Source: Nerophis ophidion (Eukaryota; Chordata; Actinopteri; Syngnathiformes; Syngnathidae). Taken from it: a DNA stretch of 64,000 nt. Where the stretch lies: the NCBI RefSeq assembly GCF_033978795.1, contig NC_084625.1:35346234-35410233 (forward strand). Direction: 5' to 3'. The stretch's first letter is position 1. Each line of letters begins with the position of its first letter. Below, in pieces: positions 11,621 through 23,677 of this stretch. The notes beneath the pieces are model-generated. The model was not told where the DNA came from. It saw only the letters and a list, made by a program, of their open reading frames with translations, and made no database searches. Both the position numbers and the translations under genes were made by a program.

Positions 11621-12496
11621 AAGGGGAACTGCACTTTTTTTTGGTATTGTGCCTATTGTTCACAATCATTATGAAAGACGTGACAACGGATGGATTTTTT
11701 TAATGCATTCTCACTCGTAAATAAACGTAAATATAAGTCCTCTTACACAGGAGTCATTGGTCCTCTATTCTGCCCATTAAACCCAATGAATACCCTTAAA
11801 AAACCGGGAACAATAATCCAATTACATTTTGTGATTTGAATATTAACCAAGTATTAGTGATATTGTTATTATAAGCGCAAACGCATTCTAGATTATAAAT
11901 CATGCCTCTCACCTGGATAGTAGAAGGATGAAGATGTACTCCGACAAGTTAGCGAGAACGACACAAAAAGAGGCTTTGTTCCACCCCCCTTTTTTTGTAC
12001 GTGAGGATTATGAGTCATTCTACATCCAAACAGGAAAATAACAAGATTCTCTCAATCGGCAACCAAATGACAGCAGACCTTATACAGTAAGTGATGTTTA
12101 GTTGTGTTTGTTGGCTCTCATAAAGTTTGCAGTGAGCAGTAATCAGTGATGTCGAAATATGCGAACGTTGTGATGGGTTTTTCAAAATAATGCCCTGCGT
12201 ATGCTTAAAATGAGCAAAATACTTAAACATTAAATGTTATTATAAATGTGTCCGTTAAGACTTTACATATATACTTACAGCATTTATATAAAGCCTAATG
12301 GAGGTGTTGGGGTGTTTTTAAGGGCTTCTATGGGCAGAATAGTTCGGCTCCCAAAGGTTTCATTGTAAGCGGACTTTTGATTGCATGTACTTACTGATTA
12401 CTATTTATTTAAAAAAAATAATAATATATGTGCTCTTCTCTTGCACAAGGATTGCGAACGATAGGCACATTTCTAAAGAAAGGTACAGTTCCTCTT
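11621..12496 (+). mobile_element. Short DNA transposon (MITE), family C, copy 1
   Basis: Ends AAGGGGAACTGCAC and (right, as read) GTACAGTTCCTCTT are inverted. The inner sequence GTTCACAATCATTATGA is shared with a second copy in eloc intron 2 (46469-48518). Flanking triplets are TCA and TAA; the other copy has a clean TTA/TTA duplication, so a 3-bp TWA-type target (Harbinger-like) is possible. No transposase. Confidence 0.7.
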
Positions 12497-12657
12497 TAAA
12501 TCCCACAATTAATTTGTTTACATTCTTTGCAGTTTTTAGGTCCTACAAAGGTGGACATGTTTCGACATTTAGGGATGTCTGATCAACCATGGCGGTTTCA
12601 AAGTGTCCCATCAGAGAACACAATACAATCCCCCTCAAAAAATATTTTATGGAGAAT

Positions 12658-12866
12658 ATATATATACAGTATATATATCTATATATATATATATATCTAT
12701 CTATATATATCTATATATATCTATATATATATATATATATATATATATAGATATATATAGATATATATAGATAGATATATATAGATATATATATGTATAT
12801 CTATATATGTATATATAGATATATATATATTATAAATCATGCCGCCCATATATATATATATATATG
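12658..12866. repeat. (TA)n / (ATAG)n low-complexity tract
   Basis: About 200 bp of alternating TA interrupted by ATCT/ATAG steps, next to a SINE. Any open frame across it is a compositional artefact. Confidence 0.9.
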
Positions 12867-13226
12867 TGGGCGGCACGGCGGGACAGGGGTTGGTGCATGT
12901 GTCTCACAATACGAAAGTCCTGAGTTCAATCCCGGGCTCGGTATCTTTCTGTGGGGTTTGCATGTTCTCACTGTGACTGTGTGGGTTTCCTCCGGGTACT
13001 CCGGCTTCCTCCTACCTCTAAAGACATGCACCTGGGGATAGGTTGATTGGCAACACTAAATGGTCCCTAGTGTGTGAATGTGAGTATGAATGTTGTCTGT
13101 CTATTTGTGTTGGCCCTGTGATGAGGTGGCGACTCGTCCCGGATGTACACCGCCTTCCGCCCGATTGTAGCTGAGATAGGCACCAGCACCCCCCGCAACC
13201 CGAAAGGGAATAAGCTGTAGAAAATG
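12867..13226 (+). mobile_element. tRNA-headed SINE (family S1), near full length
   Basis: A tRNA-like head with a B-box-like GAGTTCAATCCC is followed by the family body (CATGCACCTGGGGATAGG, GTAGCTGAGATAGGCACC) and the 3' end GTAGAAAATGGATG running into TA repeats. Flanking AT tracts hide any target duplication. At least twelve full or partial S1 copies occur in this window. Confidence 0.85.
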
Positions 13227-13339
<113 letters not shown>

Positions 13340-13968
13340 CTTATATTTTGCGTTCCCCTTTTACTTCTCAGACCACTTCCTCGATCGACATCTTTTACAA
13401 CCGAGCAAAACACAACAAAAATGCAAAAAACACAGTGTAATATGAACGCTAAGGGTAAATAAACCCAACTACAATACAATATCTCTTTTCTGCAGAACTT
13501 TGTTGTAAAAATCTGTTTTCGCATCTGTCCCTGACATCCGCGTTTCAGGCTGGCTGCTCTGTAAACTCTGATTCATGCAGGTCTGTCTGGACCTGCTGTG
13601 GCGTAGATTACATTAGTAACCCATACATCACTTGAAAACCGCACTGCACATCATAATGGCGGCTACAGTTTTGATGTTAAAGGTCTAAAAAAATTATGTG
13701 GAAGCAAGCCGAATTGAAAATCTTAACGGACCGTGTGCGGCTCAAAGTCTCCTGTCCATACCATTCAACAGTTGCATTGGAAAATAAGGGAAATTCCTCC
13801 AATTTTTCCAAGAGTTTGCTAAAGCGTGGATACCGTCACCTTTGTCACCTGCAGCAACGTACAGGAAATAACTTAAACAGGAGGAGGAAGGAAAATAATG
13901 GCATACTGTAATACAGTAGCTTACGAGGCAAAATGGGAGGGTTGACAATAAGAATGCGCTGATTGATC
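13340..13968. other. Unassigned jph1 intron sequence
   Basis: No repeat end or exon recognised. It lies between a microsatellite and a SINE target duplication. Confidence 0.5.
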
Positions 13969-13980
13969 GGCTATCAATCA

Positions 13981-14364
13981 TCATTCATCCATCCATTTTT
14001 CTCCCGCTTATTCCCTTTGGGATCGCGGGGGGCGCTGGTGCCTATCTCAGCTACAATCGGGCAGAACGCGGTGTACACCCTGGACAAGTCGCCACCTCGT
14101 CGCAGGGCCAACACAAATAGACAGACAACATTCACACTCACATTCACACACTAGGGACCATTTAGTGTTGCCAATCAACCTATTCCCAGCTGCATGTCTT
14201 TGGAAGTGGGAGGAAGCCGGAGTACCCGGAGGGAACCCACGCGTTTACGGGTAGATCATGCAAACTCCACACAGAAAGATCCCGAGCCCGGGATTGAACC
14301 CATGTCTACTCAGGACCTTCATATTGTGATGCAGATGCACTAACCCCTCTTCCACCATGCTGCT
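13981..14364 (-). mobile_element. SINE family S1, full length, minus orientation
   Basis: 384 bp with the 3' (ATGG)-type tail on the left and the tRNA-like head on the right. It has a perfect 12-bp target duplication GGCTATCAATCA at 13969-13980 and 14365-14376. It lies in the last jph1 intron. Confidence 0.92.
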
Positions 14365-14376
14365 GGCTATCAATCA

Positions 14377-15076
14377 GTATCAGTTAATTTTCATTAAAAA
14401 GTATGCGATCGGCCATTGACGATTACTGCTTTTCAATGCCAATCACAAACTGCAATCCCCTTTAACTAATAGTGTATTTATTTTTGGTTCCCTGGATTGC
14501 AAATACAGACGCTATAGCAGCTAACTGTACTGTATATTTATACACAGAGTGGAGATGCTCCCCTAAGCTAATAATAATCACCTTCATTACGGCAAATAAA
14601 CTGCATTTCCTTATCTTAAGTATTATATACCATTATCACTGGAGGATGAGGCTAAAGATGTTACACACCGAGAGCAATCCAGGAACAGGCGGGCTAATCG
14701 CTAAACTGGCTTGAAACAACACAAGAAATAAGTGCTTCCTGCTTAGTAAAGTAAATAAATGAAAAAATAAATCATTCTCTTGACAGAGGAGAACTTTGAG
14801 GGCAAAAAACCCACAGGATTTAAGAAGTAACACAGTAAGACAGTGGTTATTTTTTTTATTATTTTGTTTGTACTATTGACATTGTTTTGATCAAACAATC
14901 GTATTTGTGTGTAATAAAGTTAAAAGAGGAACTATATGCATTAAATCTCTTTTATATCCTTTGCTCTTGTATCCTGCACTACGAGCTGATGCAACAAAAT
15001 GTTGTTCTTATCTGTACTGTAAAGTACAAATTTGAATGACAATAAAAGACAAGTCCAAGTCTGAATATAATATTTA
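14377..15076. other. Unassigned jph1 intron sequence
   Basis: AT-rich. Around 15000-15060 it has a stretch (TACAAATTTGAATGACAATA) resembling a retroposon 3' end, but no boundaries can be set. Confidence 0.4.
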
Positions 15077-15084
15077 CCGTGTAT

Positions 15085-16244
15085 TAGGGGTGTAACGGTA
15101 CACAAAAATTTCGGTTTGGTACGTACTTCGGTTTAGAGGTCACGGTCCGGTTCATTTTCGGTATAGTAAGAAAACAACAAAATATACATTTTTGGGTTAT
15201 TTATTTACCAAATTTGTAAACAATGGCATAACATACATATACACACAGGGTCCATTGCCAGGGTTAATGTGGTCAACATATATAAAATTAAAACTAAATA
15301 AGTTAATGCTCAGAATGGTTTCTTAACAAAACATTTCTACATATAAAGTGCTTTTTTTGGTTGATTGATTAAGACTTTTATTAATAGATTGCACAGTACA
15401 GGACATATTCTGTACAATTGACCACTAAATGGTAACACCCCAATAACTTTTTCAACTTGTTTAAGTCGGGATCCACCTTAGTCAACATTAAACTGCCTCC
15501 AGTTGTTGCTCAGATGAAATAAAATGACAAAACTTTTCTTCAACGTATAAAAAGTGCAACATTAAACAGTTTCAAGTCAACTCAGCCTCAGATTAACTTT
15601 TCTTTCCCCCGCAGCCTGGCTAACTTGGTAGTAAGAGGATATATGGGCTCATTGTTCTTCCACCATAGAAGTGGGTCAAAATCTAGTTTTAATGCAATGC
15701 ACTTCCACGACCCCAAACGGGACAAGCGGTAAGAAAATGGATGAATGGATGGTCTTAAATGTGCTGTTATAAAAACATTTGTTATTGCTTTAGCCCTGCC
15801 TGGCTTGCAGAGGAGAGGCTGCTTGAATGCAGTGTTTGCACTACGCTCCTCTTTCTCTTCCTTAAAGCGAGGTTTACTTGGGGGTGGTGCCGCTTCAAAG
15901 GGGTTAGCATGTTTGACGTGTTGGCAGAAACATAACCTACTGCCGCTGAACAATGTCGTCAAATCTCCATCGTCCATTGTTGTATCGCACCGCAAAGCCG
16001 AAGTGTTCCCAAAGGGGAGATGTTAACGAGGCAGGAGGGTCTTCCAGCTCTGGCTTTTGCATGTTGTCCTAGCCCGGTCGCTGCTAGCCTGCCGTCTGTT
16101 GTGCCTCGTTCTGCATTGTTTACATAACGTGCGGTGCGCTACCTAATATGTCTGTGTGGAAACTCGTTCGGTACACCTCCGAACCCAATCGAAACCCCCG
16201 TACTGAAACGGTTCAATACAAATACACGTACCGTTACACCCCTA
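15085..16244 (+). mobile_element. hAT-like MITE, family B, copy 1
   Basis: Inverted ends TAGGGGTGTAACGGTAC and GTACCGTTACACCCCTA, with an 8-bp target duplication CCGTGTAT / CCGTCTAT (7 of 8) at 15077-15084 and 16245-16252. It contains other repeat pieces: 15358-15495 (a retroposon-like block with CACAGTACAGGACATATTC) and an S1 SINE scrap at 15705-15752. A second copy is at 18268-19226. Confidence 0.82.
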
Positions 16245-16285
16245 CCGTCTATACATCAGGATCAGATGTGATGGGTACATAAAAG

Positions 16286-16618
16286 CAGGATTTCCCACAC
16301 ATTCATTTATTTGTGGCGGCCCGCCACGAAAGAATTACGGCCGCTACAACTATAAAAAAAAATTAAATAAAAAATAAAAAAAATTAATAAGAAAAAAATA
16401 ATAATATATATATATTTTTTTTCCGGCTTTTGACTCGTTCGACCGCTCATAAAAGCAATGAGACTCTGTCTGTGAATGGAGTTTGTAGTTACATATTATA
16501 TAAATATGTAAATATTATATAAATATGTATATAAATATGTACATAAAGTGTTGTAATTATATTCCAACTCCGCGTTCTTCTTGGTCATCGCCGCCGCCGC
16601 ATCCACCCAAATCCCCCC

Positions 16619-16655
<37 letters not shown>

Positions 16656-16706
16656 GCCACCCAACCACACCACCACAAATAGATGCCTGACCTGTGGGAA
16701 ACACTG
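16286..16706 (+). mobile_element. Short hAT-like MITE in the jph1 last intron
   Basis: Ends CAGGATTTCCCACA and TGTGGGAAACACTG, flanked by ATAAAAG at 16279-16285 and 16707-16713 (7 flush bases, 8 if one mismatch is allowed). It contains a (CA)n tract at 16619-16652. It stops 86 bp before the jph1 anchor exon. Confidence 0.7.
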
Positions 16707-16792
16707 ATAAAAGCTTGATTGGAACATCCTTAGTTAAGAGAAGTGTTTGGCTTTTCTGCCTTTTTTTAACTATTTTTTGCATGTTGTTTCAG

Positions 16793-16873
16793 GGTCCTAA
16801 CTCCATCCTTGTTGCTATGGTAATGCTGTTGAATATTGGCCTTGCAATTATTTTTGTCCATTTTCTGACATGA
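16793..16873 (+). CDS. jph1: Junctophilin 1, C-terminal membrane-anchor exon
   Basis: The acceptor TGTTTCAG precedes GPNSIL. The exon encodes 26 residues in phase 0, one hydrophobic helix ending FVHFLT and a TGA stop at 16871-16873. This tail anchor inserts in the sarcoplasmic/endoplasmic reticulum membrane and is the most conserved part of junctophilins; I recall human JPH1 ending with nearly the same residues. The intron before it (11420-16792, 5.4 kb) is filled with MITEs, SINEs and AT repeats. The tiny coding exon is followed 16 nt after the stop by a strong donor, so the 3' UTR may be spliced. Confidence 0.93.
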   Translation, partial: GPNSILVAMVMLLNIGLAIIFVHFLT

Positions 16874-18267
16874 TAGTGCTCATTCTCAGGTAAGTTGGAG
16901 AATACAATATTATGCACTCGATCAAACAAGAATGGTCAGGTTTTATTTAAATTTTTTCTGGCAATGTTTGTGTTTGCAGTGAAAACATGGCAAGTTATGC
17001 AGCTGCATCGCCGGCCTCGGAAAAAAAATGAAAACGGCGCCAACGAGTCCAGGTGGCGGCCGGAGGTGTTTGGTTAACAGCATGACACCGGGGAGGAAAA
17101 TCGAGAGGGGGACGGGCGTCACCGCGTGGACCCCTCGCCCCACCAATTCCTATAGGCTTCTGGAAAATCTGAGGTGAAAGGTTGTGTCTAGTAAGTTTTA
17201 ACAAACAAATCAAAACATAGTTGAAGACATTTTGAACACCCGATGGCGCTGGGCCGGCCCGCGAGGAGGACCGGCGGACTTTGCTGCTGGAAGAAAGCCG
17301 AGCTGCACTTTTAGATGACGGGAGCAAACAGCTGCCTTTCTATTTTGCCATCACGAGGAGGTGAGGTGGTGGGTTAGGGCGGGGTGTGGAGCAGCCGCAT
17401 ATGGGAGCTTTTGGCGGGTGCTTTTCAAGAGAAGGGGGCGGGGGAGTTCCCAGGAAGCTTGTCTGTTGCTAAGCAGTCACTCGCCAGTCTTACCTCCATG
17501 TTTGTCGAGCTCCATCCACACCGCCCCCTCATTGCATGAACTCTTTATTTTATTGACTTTTTTTTCTTCTCCGGGTGGTGGTTACACCTTTTTATTGTGA
17601 AAATCCCCCTTACACCAATTGTCATGTAAGTGCAATATGTTCTATTTTTTCCAAAAGTATATTTTGCCAAAACAACAAAGAAATTGTATTGACAGACTGA
17701 ACAGGAAGAGAGCATGCTGATTGACAGCTGGCGCAAGGAAAGTTTATTGAAGCCAGCTGTCCAGAGTGATGTCTTATTGTGTTATTTATTGAAATTGACG
17801 TCTCCCCTGTCCTCCATTGTTTTTCAAAGTGCCGCTGCTTGCATGCCGGGCATTTAAACCGTATTTGAAGGTTTCAGGTTGATGCAGTGGGGAAAGGATG
17901 CCTTTAAAAGTCTTGAACAGTACTACTGTGTACCTCATTAAAAGATGAGGAAGTGGGGTTTCTATGGGGGTGGGAGGTTTGACGGATGCCATCCTTGTCT
18001 TAATATTGTGCAAGATGCTCGGGACTGTTGTCATCACCTTCAGTCATGCTTTTTAATGAGTTAACTTGCCTCATTTGTCCTCTTTGTCGCAGCTAAAGCA
18101 TGTGTTTCTTTGACTTTAAAAAAAAAAAAAAAAAAAAAAAAGCCTACTTATTTAGTTTATTGTCATGAATATGAAGGTTAGATGTGTGTCATCACTAGGG
18201 ATTAATCAGCTATGGGGAAGATTAATCATCAATCAAACTGGTCGTATTTAAATACAATCTATCGCTC
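16874..18267 (+). other. jph1 3' UTR and/or downstream region
   Basis: It follows the jph1 stop. A GC-rich patch (about 17020-17480) has no recognisable coding sequence. A 24-base A run is at 18118-18141. No AATAAA that I can confidently assign to jph1 was found. Confidence 0.45.
16886..16895 (+). promoter_or_regulatory. Candidate 5' splice donor in the jph1 3' UTR
   Basis: CTCAG|GTAAGT matches the U1 consensus and lies 16 nt after the stop codon. A splice here would leave the stop within 55 nt of the junction, so nonsense-mediated decay would not be expected. A possible acceptor (TGTCCTCTTTGTCGCAG) ends at 18092. Confidence 0.45.
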
Positions 18268-19226
18268 TAGGGGTGTAACGGTACACAAAAATGTTGGTCC
18301 GGTACGTACCTCGGTTTAGAGGTCACGGTTCGGTTCATTTTCGGTGCAGTAAGAAAACAACAAAATGTAATTTTTTGGGTTATTTATTGACCAAATTTAC
18401 AAAATCTTCAACCAAAAATATTTTTCTTATTGGACTATTTAGTGTGAAGTAATGGGAACCTTGGATAGGTCAATAATTTATAATATATAATAACATTGAT
18501 TTTGATTCAATATTATGTTTTGAGCAATGACTGTTTGAAAGGAAAAAAAACAGCTTTGTTTTATTAGTCAACATTGCAACTTTTTCTAAATTAAATTTAA
18601 CCTTCAAGATTTTTTATTTCACTTCTGTTATCTTTTTGTTTATTTTAATAGTATTTTCAGAATATGCCGTGGGCCTTTAAAACATTAGCTGTGGACCGCA
18701 ATTGGCCTCCGGGGCACACTTTTGAAACCCCAGCTATAAATAATAAAAAATTTAATCTGATAAATTAATGGATAAAAAGCAAAGCCTAGCAACGCATGCA
18801 CGTTTATCATAACTCTCTCGCTCTCTTCCCTCCCTCACGAATGCTGTGTTGCGCTAACAATGTGTTTTGTTTTTAACTCCTTCTTAACCCTGAACGTACA
18901 TTCTTAATACATGCAACCATAACTCAAAATGCCGGACATTTGAGGCATTTAAGAAACTCTGCCCTGACAGCTCCGCAAAAGAGACATGTCCGGGTATAGA
19001 GGATGCATTGTCAGTCCATCCTTGCCCGGTAGCTGCTAGCATGCTAACAAAAGGAAACATGTCCGGTGCTAGCGGAGACCGGGCTAAATGCCTCAAATGT
19101 CCGGCATTTTGAGTATTGTTTACGCTACTTAATATATCTGGAAACTCGTTCGGTTCACCTCCGCACCGAATCGAAACCCCCGTACCGAAACGGTTCAATA
19201 CAAATACACGTACCGTTACACCCCTA
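18268..19226 (+). mobile_element. hAT-like MITE, family B, copy 2
   Basis: Same inverted ends as 15085-16244 (TAGGGGTGTAACGGTAC ... GTACCGTTACACCCCTA). Flanking 8-mers do not match, so the target duplication has decayed or the copy recombined. An inner palindromic patch around 18930-19110 repeats ATGCCGGACATTTGAGGCAT in inverted form. Confidence 0.8.
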
Positions 19227-21570
19227 GTTTTAGGTTAAGGGCAAAAGTTTGGGTAACAAGCACCGCCATCCGCTTGTTGACGTAGCAAATGTCACAGTGA
19301 ACCCCGTAGGGATGTATACCCTGTACTGGTACCTTTTTGGTAGCACTTGGGTGGGTCCAGGAAGACCGTTAAGATTCTGGACTAATGATACTGCCGTCGT
19401 TTTTTTTTTTTTATTCAGCTGACCGTCACAATAATGAAACCTTGGTGCCACTACTCTGCACAGGTATGGAATGGAATAATCACAAATAAGAAACCACATG
19501 AAAGTTTTAACACAACTTATTTCCTTTTTAACACAATTTCCTCCTAGTCTCCAAAGTCACACATGCTAGTAAGTGAAAGACAATGTTTACACCAAAGTTG
19601 ACGCAAAAGTCGCATTCAGGATACATTGCCGTTTAGACTGAAGTCACGTTTAAAAAGATCCAATTCCAATCAGATTTAGACTACCTCCTGATGTGGCCAG
19701 ATTTGAAGCACTTTGGGCGTTTAGACTGACAAAAAAATCTGATCTGTGTCACTTGATGGCAAAAAAATCAGGAAATCACTTTCCTATAAACGATCCAGTA
19801 ATCCACATATTAAGCCACTCAAAAAGAGTGAAAATGTAAAATTATCACTAAGTCTTTTTATTTATGATCCACACACGACACAGACACATGTACGCCGGTG
19901 GCTGTCATTACTGGCTTCTGGTTTGTTAATCAAATAGGTCCATGTGCAACATAAACACGAATAACAGTTCCTATTGTAACAAAATGCACACCCACTTAAC
20001 ATGCTAATAGATTGTGTTGATTTGTATTGTATATTTGATATGAGATATTATTTAAAAAGTCTGTGAATGAACACCATACCATATATTAATATTATTTTAT
20101 CATGTCTTTGTTGTTCAATACTTTATTGCTATTATTTTAAATGCCATTATAGGGACAAGCAGTAGAAAATGGACAAATGAAGATACTGAGTGTAACTATA
20201 ATGAATACAGTGATGGATCTGTGTGGTCTTTACAAGGTGATGACGTAACAACTGCATTGCATCTTGCGCTGCAAACATAATTGACTTTTTGAAGACTTTA
20301 AGAGCAAGAGTTGTTAAAAGACTTCCTTGCTGTCAGATATATTGTTGCTGGAGCACAATCAAGCAATTTTGCAAATCAAAATGCGAATAAAAATTCATAT
20401 TTTCACATCTTTTTTTCCACAAATTACATATAGGAGTGAATATCGATATCGGTGTTGGTATCTATATCGAAAAAATCCTAACAATATACATCCTTGGAAC
20501 CCTGTAAGATCGGAAGATAATATTAACATTAACTTATAGCTAGAGTTTGACTTAACTGTATTTTTTCAACTAGGGGAACAAAGAAAATGAGTCAAGGACA
20601 GTACTGAGGAGAAGAAGTTGGTTTCATTAATTGAATTAAAGAAATAAATTTTCGTCAGGGTGGCTTGGTTCAGATGGTCGTCCAGAAGCCGGTACCAATC
20701 TTGCTTTTGCCATCCTAGTCTCCGTAGTTGTGTCCCTGGGCAAAACCGTTCAATAACAATACAAACAGATAAAGGATGCATAATGAGTGTTTGGCACACT
20801 CACTACCTTCATTGACACTGCACTGATACCGTGTTGGAGTTTCATAATGGCCATGCCCTATCCGCTGGATTAAAAAAGTCCCCTACTTTTGAACTGCAAA
20901 TAAAATTTAAAGTTATATAATCTGGCTCAATTACACTCTAGTCTGTACAGCAGAATTTTTTTTTCTGTCCTGAATGGAAAAACATAAAAAAAACATGACT
21001 TGGCAATGCAGTTGGAGTGTAGCACTGCTAGTCTGTACTATTCTGAAGCAGAATAAGTCAATTACAGCAGCCAAGAATGTTAAATGCGGACATTTAACCC
21101 TGAAAATATCGAGAAGCTGCTGATGGTGTGTTTGGCCGAGAAGCAGCTTGAAGGAGATACTGTAGGGGCCCGCTGCAGTCATTTCATTCAATGTGTAGTA
21201 TAATTTTCTTCTAAAAGGCTTCGTAATAAAATTATGTGATTTCAATTCATTTCAATAGCTGTTTTGATATACATGTTTGTTGAGGTGCAAGCTGCGCCGC
21301 AGAACCAATATTATAGTATTTTGAGGATAATACTGTATTTGTATTATTATTTTAATTAAAAGTGTTTTCCCCTACTGATATTAGTAGTCCAGGCTAAATC
21401 CACTGCACCTCTGCTGGAGGCAACCAGTAGTGCTTATTTTGCTTCAATTTATCGATTCCACGTTATTAGTGAGCTAATTGATAATGATTAAGCTTTAAAA
21501 GTGGCTTTAAACTTTATTCGTGTTTATAACTCCAAAAATATTGCACAGTCCAAATTTCATGTAATCAAAT
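19227..21570. other. Intergenic sequence, nothing assigned
   Basis: 2.3 kb without a recognisable exon or RNA gene. The block 20786-20880 is loosely repeated at 22330-22410 (CACACTCACT, GATACTGT/GATACCGT, GGATTAAA), suggesting an old unnamed repeat. Confidence 0.45.
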
Positions 21571-21634
21571 CATCCATCCATCCATCCATCGTCTACTGCT
21601 TGTCCCTTTTGGGGTTGCGGGGGGTGCTAGAGCC
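21571..21634 (-). repeat. SINE S1 3'-end fragment
   Basis: (CATC)n followed by GTCTACTGCTTGTCCC and GGGGTTGCGGGGGGTGCT, the minus-strand view of the S1 3' end. Confidence 0.7.
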
Positions 21635-22439
21635 AAATATAAAAAATAGGATCAGTCAGTTAGCTTGCATTGACTATGTGATCAAATTGTTTTTTGGGGG
21701 GGGGGCGCTTCATAGTCAAGATGAAGTAACTTCTGGAGGGTCAAATTGTTTTTTAATGCAATGTTACATCTTGGAGACATTTATATCGAGAGAATTCTTT
21801 ACTATTTCTATGGATTTTTACAGAGCACAGAATCGGCTGTGGGTATGGGTATTTTTCTAACAATTTGCAAACCTGTTTTTTGACTGCTGATAGAACGTGC
21901 AATTGGTGAGGTAACGCACATTATCAAAGATTCTAATTGGTTGTACTGTATGTACTATGAGGGGATCGCCAGATAGATGTTACCTGTTTGTATTTTTGCA
22001 AAATGTCGGGAGGCTCATCTGACCCCATTGATTTGTGCAAAGTCTTTGGAGATTATTTATGTGTATAAAAAAATTTAAAAAGTTGTGCCTTGTTAAGTTT
22101 TTTTTTGTGTGTCTAATCTAATACATTTTATTACAAATGTAAGTATTGTTATGTTACAATTCATGTATTATTGTCATTCCAATCACAAAACATTTATTAT
22201 GGCATGAATGTTATGTTCGATTTGATTTGTATTTATTAGTTTGAAAATGTTTTCGGGTTTTTTCTCCCAGGGTGCAAGTTTCCGCCATACATGTATTTGT
22301 TGCAGCGAGTGATGGGTAAGTGACACCTCAGTGAGCGTGCGGCACACTCACTGGCTCTATTGACCTTGCATTGATACTGTATCAATGGCCTCATCTGTTG
22401 GATTAAAGAAGTAAATACATAAACATGACATTTTTAATT

Positions 22440-23000
22440 GAAAAGAGTAATACATAAAATATAAAATATTTTATTTATTACTCTTTGTTTAGTTTATGTT
22501 TAATAATTAATGATTAAAATTAGTTTAACGCATGTTATCATAGTAATATACTTATTTATTATTCTAAATAGATAACCTCCAGTGCCCCCCGCAACCCTAA
22601 GAGGGACAAGCGGTAGTAAATGGATGGATGGATGGATTATGCTAAATAGTATGTGTTTACGTCGTTTATTTTTTTGTTGTTTTATTTTTATTTTTTTAGT
22701 GTATACATAATTTAGCCATATTTATGTGTATCATTAGTTAGTTCTAATGCATGTATTTATTTGTCTTATTAATAATTTTTGTTATACCATACAATATTTG
22801 TATGGACCAGTATTTTTACATGTATTTATTATACTTGATTTAATCTTTATTCATAATTTTTATTTTACAAAACATCATTTGCATTCATGTATTCATTTTT
22901 TTAGTATAGTTTAAATTATTCATATTGATTGATAATAATATTTAGTATATGTTTTACATTATTTAATATTATTTTTATTTATTTTTTGTCTTTTTTTTAG
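22440..23000 (+). repeat. AT-rich repeat, copy 1 of a duplicated segment
   Basis: Blocks such as TTATTACTCTTT, GTGTATCAT.AGT, ACATGTATTT.TTAT, TTTAATCTTTATTCAT and AGTATATGTTTTACATTATT recur in the same order at 34550-35170 and, past a transposon, at 36745-36840. It is interrupted by an S1 fragment at 22577-22637. The family is not recognised. Confidence 0.55.
22577..22637 (+). repeat. SINE S1 3'-end fragment
   Basis: GTGCCCCCCGCAACCCTAAG, then GACAAGCGGTAGTAAATGG and (ATGG)n. Confidence 0.75.
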
Positions 23001-23017
23001 TATTTAGTAAGTAGTAT

Positions 23018-23070
23018 ATGTGGCACCATATTCAAAAAAGGCTATAAATGCTGACAACGGTGCATCAGCA
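23018..23070 (+). repeat. Short direct repeat, left copy
   Basis: GTGGCACCATATTCAAAA, then GGCTATAAATGCTGACAAC, is repeated with few changes at 23562-23612, about 544 bp downstream. Confidence 0.6.
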
Positions 23071-23103
23071 AAGTACTGTGCAAAAAATAGGATGGGAGGG
23101 ACT

Positions 23104-23143
23104 TGATTTATCAATAAAGTACTATCCATCTATCTATCTATTT
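23104..23143 (+). repeat. 3'-end fragment of the L2-like LINE with (ATCT)n tail
   Basis: ATCAATAAAGTACTATC followed by ATCTATCTATC matches the 3' end of the LINE copies ending at 28826 and 50724. Confidence 0.6.
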
Positions 23144-23252
23144 CACAATGGGGAAATTATGTGGTTGCAGTGCAAATACAAAAACTGTTCCAAAGTAAAG
23201 AAAAATGTATGAAAACAAGAGAAACACATCAAAGAAAACCAAAAACATTTTC

Positions 23253-23400
23253 CATCCTTCCATCCATTTACTACCGCTTATCCCTTTCGGGGTCGTGGGG
23301 GGTGCTAGTGCCTATTTCAGCTACAATTGGGCGGAAGGCATTTCACACCCTGGACAAGTTGCCACCTCATCACAGGGCCAACACAGACAGATAAACATAA
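23253..23400 (-). repeat. SINE S1 fragment
   Basis: Minus-strand S1 3' half: CATCCATTTACTACCGCTTA, GGTGCTAGTGCCTATTTCAG, then CCTGGACAAGTTGCC. Truncated before the tRNA-like head. Confidence 0.8.
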
Positions 23401-23561
23401 TGACCGATTGACAGAGCTGATGCAACCAGCTGCCACTTTAGCGGTGCCATTCCTACATACAGCTATAGAAGTAAAACGCAACGAAAAACCCAAAAAATAG
23501 CAATAGGTGTTGTGCACATATGACATTATTTTATATTATTAAAAGGCATTCTAATGAAATT

Positions 23562-23612
23562 TGTGGCACCATATTCAAAAAGGCTGTAAATGCTGACAAC
23601 ACTGCACAAAGA
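23562..23612 (+). repeat. Short direct repeat, right copy
   Basis: Partner of 23018-23070. Confidence 0.6.
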
Positions 23613-23677
23613 TTACTAATGTGCACTAAAAAAAGTTTTAATGTCTTCATTGCAGCCTGTTTTGTGTAGCAGTTTAA

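Noticed and set aside
17361..17600. GC-rich frame as a first exon of an unknown gene
   Set aside because: No known domain, no convincing start or splice context; GC-rich patch downstream of jph1 only.
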